Assembly (NCBI GenBank): GCA_030823965.1
Contig: JAVBYP010000290.1
Coordinates: forward strand, 1 to 10,121
Source: Sideroxydans sp.
Lineage (GTDB): Bacteria > Pseudomonadota > Gammaproteobacteria > Burkholderiales > Gallionellaceae
Direction: 5' to 3'
DNA: 10,121 nucleotides
The position numbers and the translations under genes were made by a program. This document shows, piece by piece, positions 6,987 through 10,121 of the stretch. How positions within the stretch are numbered: the first letter of the stretch is position 1; every line of letters begins with the position of its first letter. The notes beneath the pieces were generated by a model. The model was given only the letters and a program-made list of their open reading frames with translations, was not told the DNA's origin and did no database searches.

Positions 6987-9914
6987 CTATTGGTAGTTGA
7001 CTCGTATCCCTTGGTTGGTCGCTAATTGCGGCCCTTCATGTTTTAGCAATGCCTCGAACTCTTCGATCGGTACTGGCTTGCCGAACAGATAACCTTGGAA
7101 GGCGTGGCAACCACGCAGATCCAAGAACTCCTGTTGTTCTATGGTCTCGACACCCTCGGCGATGACGTTCAAGCCAAGGGCTTCGGTCATGGCGATGATG
7201 GTCTGCACGATGGCGGCATCGTTAGGGTCGGTGGCGATGTCGCGCACGAAGCTCTGGTCGATCTTGATCTGATCCAGCGGTAACAGCTTCAAATATTGCA
7301 GAGACGAGTAACCCGTGCCGAAGTCGTCCATAGAGAAACTGATGCCCAGCAGTTTCAGTTCACGCATCTTAGCGATGGTGTCTTCCACGTTTTCCAGCAC
7401 GGTGCTTTCCGTCAGTTCGAGCTTGAGATGAGAGGGCTTCGCGCCTGTCTCCACCAACACGCGACGCACTTGATCGACGAAGTCTTTCTTGCGGAATTGT
7501 TTTGCACTCACGTTGACGGCCAAGGTCAAGTCGCGGGTAGCGATGTCCTGATGCCACTGCTTCAGTTGTGTACAAGCAGTGCGCAAAGCCCACAAGCCCA
7601 TCTCGACGATCTGCCCTGTCTCTTCTGCCAAGGGGATGAACTGCGCAGGAGAGATCAGACCCCGTTGTGGATGCACCCAGCGCATCAACACCTCTGCCCC
7701 CAGTGCCCGACGACGGCTATCTACTTGTATCTGGTAGAACAGGCGCAATTCGTTATTTTGCAAGGCGTGATCCAACTCAGACTCCAGCTCGATACGCGCG
7801 TCGATAGCCTCTTGCATAGCGGGATCGTAAAAGCGAATGGTGTTGCGCCCCGCCTGCTTGGCTTGATACATGGCGATGTCGGCGTACTTCAACAAGGAAT
7901 CGAGATCCTCTTGATGCCCCCTGAACAGCACCACGCCGATACTCGGCGAAGTCTGATGGGCGTATTCCTGCAGGACATAACGATTACTCAAAGTGACGCG
8001 TATCTTCTCCGCCACCAATTCGGCTTGAGCCGCAGCTTCCGCCTGATTACTGCTCAAGCCCTCTAGCACGACAACGAACTCATCGCCGCCCAAACGCGCG
8101 ACTGTGTCACCTTCACGCATCGCGTCCTGTAGACGTTGGGCGACCTCGCGTAGCAACAGGTCACCCACATCATGACCTTTGGAATCGTTGAGTTTCTTGA
8201 AGTTATCCAGATCCAACAACATCAAAGCACCGTAACGTCCGCTACGCGCACTGACCGCCAAGGCTTGCAGTGCACGTTCCATCAGCAAGCGACGATTAGC
8301 TAGATGCGTGAGCGCGTCATAGAAAGCGAGTTGATGGATGTGCTGTTCTTTTTCTTTGCGTTCTGAGATGTCCAGGAAAGTGGCGACCGCACCGATGACT
8401 TTGCCTTCCTTCATGATGGGGTGTGACCAATACTCCACTGGAACAGCTACCCCATCTTTACGCCAGAACACCTCTTGGTCAGAGTTGACGGAATGATTGA
8501 TCTTGAATGCCTGATACATGATGCAATCTTGTGCTGGATAGTGCTTTCCATCGGCATGTGAATGATGGATCAGCGTATGGATATGCTTGCCTAACACCTC
8601 ATCGGCATGCTGGAAACCCAACATACTCAAGAAGGCATTGTTGACGAATGTGCAATTCCCTTCGGTATCCACCCCATACATTCCCTCTGTGATGGAGTCC
8701 ATCATGCGTTGCAGATGTTGTTTGGATTCTTCCAATGCATGTTGCGCCGCCTTACGGTCACGGATATCGCGACAAGAACCATAGACCCTGCCGTTCGGCA
8801 ATAATACGGCGTTCAATTCCATCGGTATCTTGATGCCGTCTTTGGTGACCAGTCGTATCTCGAACACATGACGCTTGCCCGTGGCGATGATCTGCTTGCC
8901 GCCGTAGCGATATCCTTCGCGCCAACCTTCCGGAACGAGCTCGAACACGGTCTTGCCATACAACTCATCGCGGTCATAGCCCAGCAGTTCGACGACGTTG
9001 TCGTTGACGTACACGATGTGACCATCCTGCTCGGTGATGAACACTGCATCTGGCGCATTCTGCAAGGTCATACGCATGCGGTCTTCGCTATCGCGTAATG
9101 CCTGGATCATGGATTCAGACACTTGCTCCGAGTGAGCGGCCAACTCGCGATGCGCCTTCTCCAGATCCGCCAATTCTTGTGCGTTCTTACGTGCCATGCG
9201 CTGATCGAACAGACTGGCAAGCAGACCACCGCCGAACCAGACCAGCACCGTCATCGTCAACATCGCAGCCATGACGCCTGGTTCGATGCGCAAAGCGTCG
9301 GTGAGGCACATACCGCCCTCGGGGATATCCATCCCCAGCATCGCGGTGTAGTGCATGGATGAGATCGCCAAGCCCATCACTGTCGCCCCCAAAACGGTAC
9401 GTGGCAAAGTGGGAAGCCCTACCCAGTCTTGCCTATACATGATGAGCAACGCACCCCAAGAAGCGACGATGGCGATGACGATCGAGAGGATGAACATCAT
9501 CGGCTCATAACTGATGGACGGCGACATCTTGAGTGCTTCCATCCCCAAGTAATGCATGGTGCTGATACCAACTCCCATGACGATGCCGCTGAATAGGATG
9601 CGCCTAGGTTCGACATGCACTTCTCGTAAGACGTGGAAGCCAAGCAATGCTGCTGCAACTGCCGGAAGTAAGGAGATCGCGGTGAGTCGTGTATCGAAAC
9701 CGATGGGGATAGGCAGATGGAAAGCCAACATGCCCACGAAATGCATAGCCCAGATGGCAACACCTAGGGTACTACCGCCCGCCCACATCCAGATCGTGGC
9801 GGTTCGCCCAGTGTTCTCGCGCATACGCTGAGCATGAGTCAACGCCGTGAACGAGCCAAAGAAGGCGATCAACACAGACAAAACGACCAGTGGGATATTC
9901 CACGTGATAGGCAC
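6987..9914 (-). CDS. Membrane MHYT - PAS x2 - GGDEF - EAL c-di-GMP enzyme
   Basis: 975 residues. The N-terminal 235 residues form about seven membrane helices with three MHYT-type repeats: MHFVGM (57-62), MHYLGM (120-125) and MHYTAM (187-192). The MHYT domain is proposed to bind metal, probably copper, through these Met/His residues near the outer face and to sense O2, CO or NO. A cytoplasmic coiled coil (about 236-275), PAS domains (about 278-393 and 397-520), GGDEF (about 526-692) and EAL (about 710-957) follow. GGDEF (609-613) and RxxD (REGD, 600-603) are intact. The EAL site reads EVL (741-743), with N801, E833/E836, D863-D864, K884, E920 and Q940 present. Both activities are therefore plausible. 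The start is GTG at 9914-9912: an in-frame TAA lies five codons upstream, and the first internal ATG (residue 31) would remove membrane helix 1. AAGGGG at 9924-9919 is the likely ribosome-binding site, slightly close (4 bases). It is the first gene of the operon. Confidence 0.94.
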   Translation of the reverse strand: MPITWNIPLVVLSVLIAFFGSFTALTHAQRMRENTGRTATIWMWAGGSTLGVAIWAMHFVGMLAFHLPIPIGFDTRLTAISLLPAVAAALLGFHVLREVHVEPRRILFSGIVMGVGISTMHYLGMEALKMSPSISYEPMMFILSIVIAIVASWGALLIMYRQDWVGLPTLPRTVLGATVMGLAISSMHYTAMLGMDIPEGGMCLTDALRIEPGVMAAMLTMTVLVWFGGGLLASLFDQRMARKNAQELADLEKAHRELAAHSEQVSESMIQALRDSEDRMRMTLQNAPDAVFITEQDGHIVYVNDNVVELLGYDRDELYGKTVFELVPEGWREGYRYGGKQIIATGKRHVFEIRLVTKDGIKIPMELNAVLLPNGRVYGSCRDIRDRKAAQHALEESKQHLQRMMDSITEGMYGVDTEGNCTFVNNAFLSMLGFQHADEVLGKHIHTLIHHSHADGKHYPAQDCIMYQAFKINHSVNSDQEVFWRKDGVAVPVEYWSHPIMKEGKVIGAVATFLDISERKEKEQHIHQLAFYDALTHLANRRLLMERALQALAVSARSGRYGALMLLDLDNFKKLNDSKGHDVGDLLLREVAQRLQDAMREGDTVARLGGDEFVVVLEGLSSNQAEAAAQAELVAEKIRVTLSNRYVLQEYAHQTSPSIGVVLFRGHQEDLDSLLKYADIAMYQAKQAGRNTIRFYDPAMQEAIDARIELESELDHALQNNELRLFYQIQVDSRRRALGAEVLMRWVHPQRGLISPAQFIPLAEETGQIVEMGLWALRTACTQLKQWHQDIATRDLTLAVNVSAKQFRKKDFVDQVRRVLVETGAKPSHLKLELTESTVLENVEDTIAKMRELKLLGISFSMDDFGTGYSSLQYLKLLPLDQIKIDQSFVRDIATDPNDAAIVQTIIAMTEALGLNVIAEGVETIEQQEFLDLRGCHAFQGYLFGKPVPIEEFEALLKHEGPQLATNQGIRVNYQ
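7122..7541 (-). repeat. Direct repeat copy B, within the EAL domain of the MHYT protein
   Basis: Partner of copy A at 3300-3719, encoding residues 792-931 of the MHYT protein, with S859, T895 and I925 as the only differences from copy A. Upstream of it (GGDEF and the start of EAL) and downstream (last roughly 30 EAL residues) the two proteins diverge clearly, so the high identity is local to this segment. Confidence 0.9.
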
Positions 9915-9918
9915 GATG

Positions 9919-9924
9919 CCCCTT
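9919..9924 (-). promoter_or_regulatory. Ribosome-binding site supporting the GTG start of the MHYT gene
   Basis: AAGGGG on the minus strand, 4 bases before GTG (9914-9912), or 6 bases if only AAGG pairs. Together with the in-frame TAA just upstream it fixes the non-ATG start. Confidence 0.6.
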
Positions 9925-9935
9925 TTTTATTGAAC

Positions 9936-9950
9936 TTAGCTTGATGCTAA
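9936..9950 (-). other. Small inverted repeat in the leader
   Basis: On the minus strand TTAGC, a five-base spacer (ATCAA), then GCTAA. It lies 12 bases before the AAGGGG ribosome-binding site of the MHYT gene. It could form a weak five-pair hairpin in the mRNA or be a small operator. There is no U-run after it suggestive of a terminator. It could equally be chance. Confidence 0.3.
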
Positions 9951-10044
9951 CCCAGTGACCAGCCGTCCTAAATCTTAAGTAAGACTGGCACTCCCCCTCT
10001 TTTCCCCTGCTTCAACTCTTTATTCTTAAATGAGCCTAACGACC

Positions 10045-10071
10045 CTATCGGCAACTTTTTCGAATCCTTTA
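10045..10071 (-). promoter_or_regulatory. Candidate sigma-28 (FliA) promoter of the operon
   Basis: Read on the minus strand, TAAA (10071-10068), then exactly 15 bases, then GCCGATAG (10052-10045). The enteric flagellar class 3 consensus is TAAA-N15-GCCGATAA, so only the last base differs. Transcription would begin near 10035-10038, giving an untranslated leader of roughly 120 bases before the GTG at 9914. The position, upstream of the first gene and in the right orientation, supports a real promoter. This would place the cluster in the late flagellar/chemotaxis regulon. I saw no equally good sigma-70 promoter in the same region. Confidence 0.72.
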
Positions 10072-10121
10072 GAAAAACATCGAGCCATACACAATCTAAC
10101 TGTAAGGGTATTTTTCAGCTT

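Larger units (their letters stand above)
9915..10121. other. Gene-free leader region upstream of the operon
   Basis: 207 bases with no convincing gene. On the minus strand it holds the sigma-28-like promoter, an uninterrupted 18-base purine run (10008-9991), a small inverted repeat (9950-9936) and the ribosome-binding site for the MHYT gene. The outer part (10072-10121) shows nothing I can assign; whether another gene ends or begins just beyond the edge is unknown. The leader does not match the conserved core of the GEMM-I c-di-GMP riboswitch that I know. Confidence 0.6.

Noticed and set aside
7296..8066. 256-codon open frame on the plus strand
   Set aside because: It lies wholly antisense to the GGDEF-EAL part of the MHYT gene, and its composition (rich in Q, H and L) is what the reverse of that coding sequence gives. 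No recognisable domain.
9968..9991. Possible leader mini-frame on the minus strand: GTG plus six codons and TAG after a GAGGGGGA stretch
   Set aside because: Only seven codons, a GTG start almost touching the purine run, and no coding signal; likely chance.
9915..10035. c-di-GMP riboswitch in the leader, suggested by the operon's function
   Set aside because: I could not find the conserved GEMM-type core or its paired helices, and the leader is short.
10000..10055. Sigma-70 promoter built on TTGCCG and a downstream TTTAAG/TAAGAAT
   Set aside because: The -10 candidates are weak or wrongly spaced (about 18-20 bases), and the TTGCCG overlaps the much better sigma-28 match.
1..10121. Mobile elements, CRISPR arrays, tRNA or rRNA genes
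   Set aside because: No terminal repeats, transposase, regularly spaced repeats or RNA-gene signatures seen; the only long repeat is the EAL coding segment.

Overview
The window is one strand-uniform cluster of cyclic-di-GMP signalling genes, all read on the minus strand (right to left). It has four complete genes, a fifth cut by the left edge, and a 207-base leader and promoter region at the right end. Base composition near 50% GC by eye, the domain styles (MHYT, DUF3365, FIST and dCache sensors joined to GGDEF/EAL) and a flagellar-type promoter all suggest a motile Gram-negative proteobacterium. A betaproteobacterium, perhaps of the Gallionellaceae/Nitrosomonadales type, is my best guess, but the sequence alone does not settle it.

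Layout in the direction of transcription: (i) 10121-9915, a non-coding leader with a textbook-like sigma-28 (FliA) promoter, TAAA-N15-GCCGATAG; (ii) 9914-6987, a membrane MHYT-PAS-PAS-GGDEF-EAL protein with a GTG start; (iii) 6971-5817, a soluble FIST-domain sensor; (iv) 5810-3207, a soluble GAF-PAS-PAS-GGDEF-EAL protein; (v) 3210-676, a membrane DUF3365-PAS-PAS-PAS-GGDEF protein with a periplasmic CxxCH haem-attachment motif; (vi) 672 to beyond position 1, a membrane protein with a dCache-type periplasmic sensor whose output domain lies outside the window. Gaps between genes are 15, 6, -4 and 3 bases, there is no visible terminator between them, and several ribosome-binding sites lie inside or against the preceding gene, so they should form one operon.

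Taken together this looks like a multi-input c-di-GMP module. Two bifunctional-looking GGDEF-EAL enzymes and one GGDEF-only cyclase, all with intact catalytic motifs and RxxD inhibitory sites, are connected to sensors of which three (MHYT, FIST/NosP-like, c-haem DUF3365) belong to families linked or proposed to be linked to metals, haem, redox state or diatomic gases. Placing this set under the late flagellar sigma factor would tie the decision between swimming and settling to respiratory or redox cues. The gas/redox role is inference; the domains, motifs and promoter match are visible in the sequence.

A second notable feature is a 420-base direct repeat inside the two EAL domains (3300-3719 and 7122-7541). 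Only 3 of 140 encoded residues differ there, while the rest of the two proteins is much more divergent, which suggests recombination or gene conversion between the paralogues.
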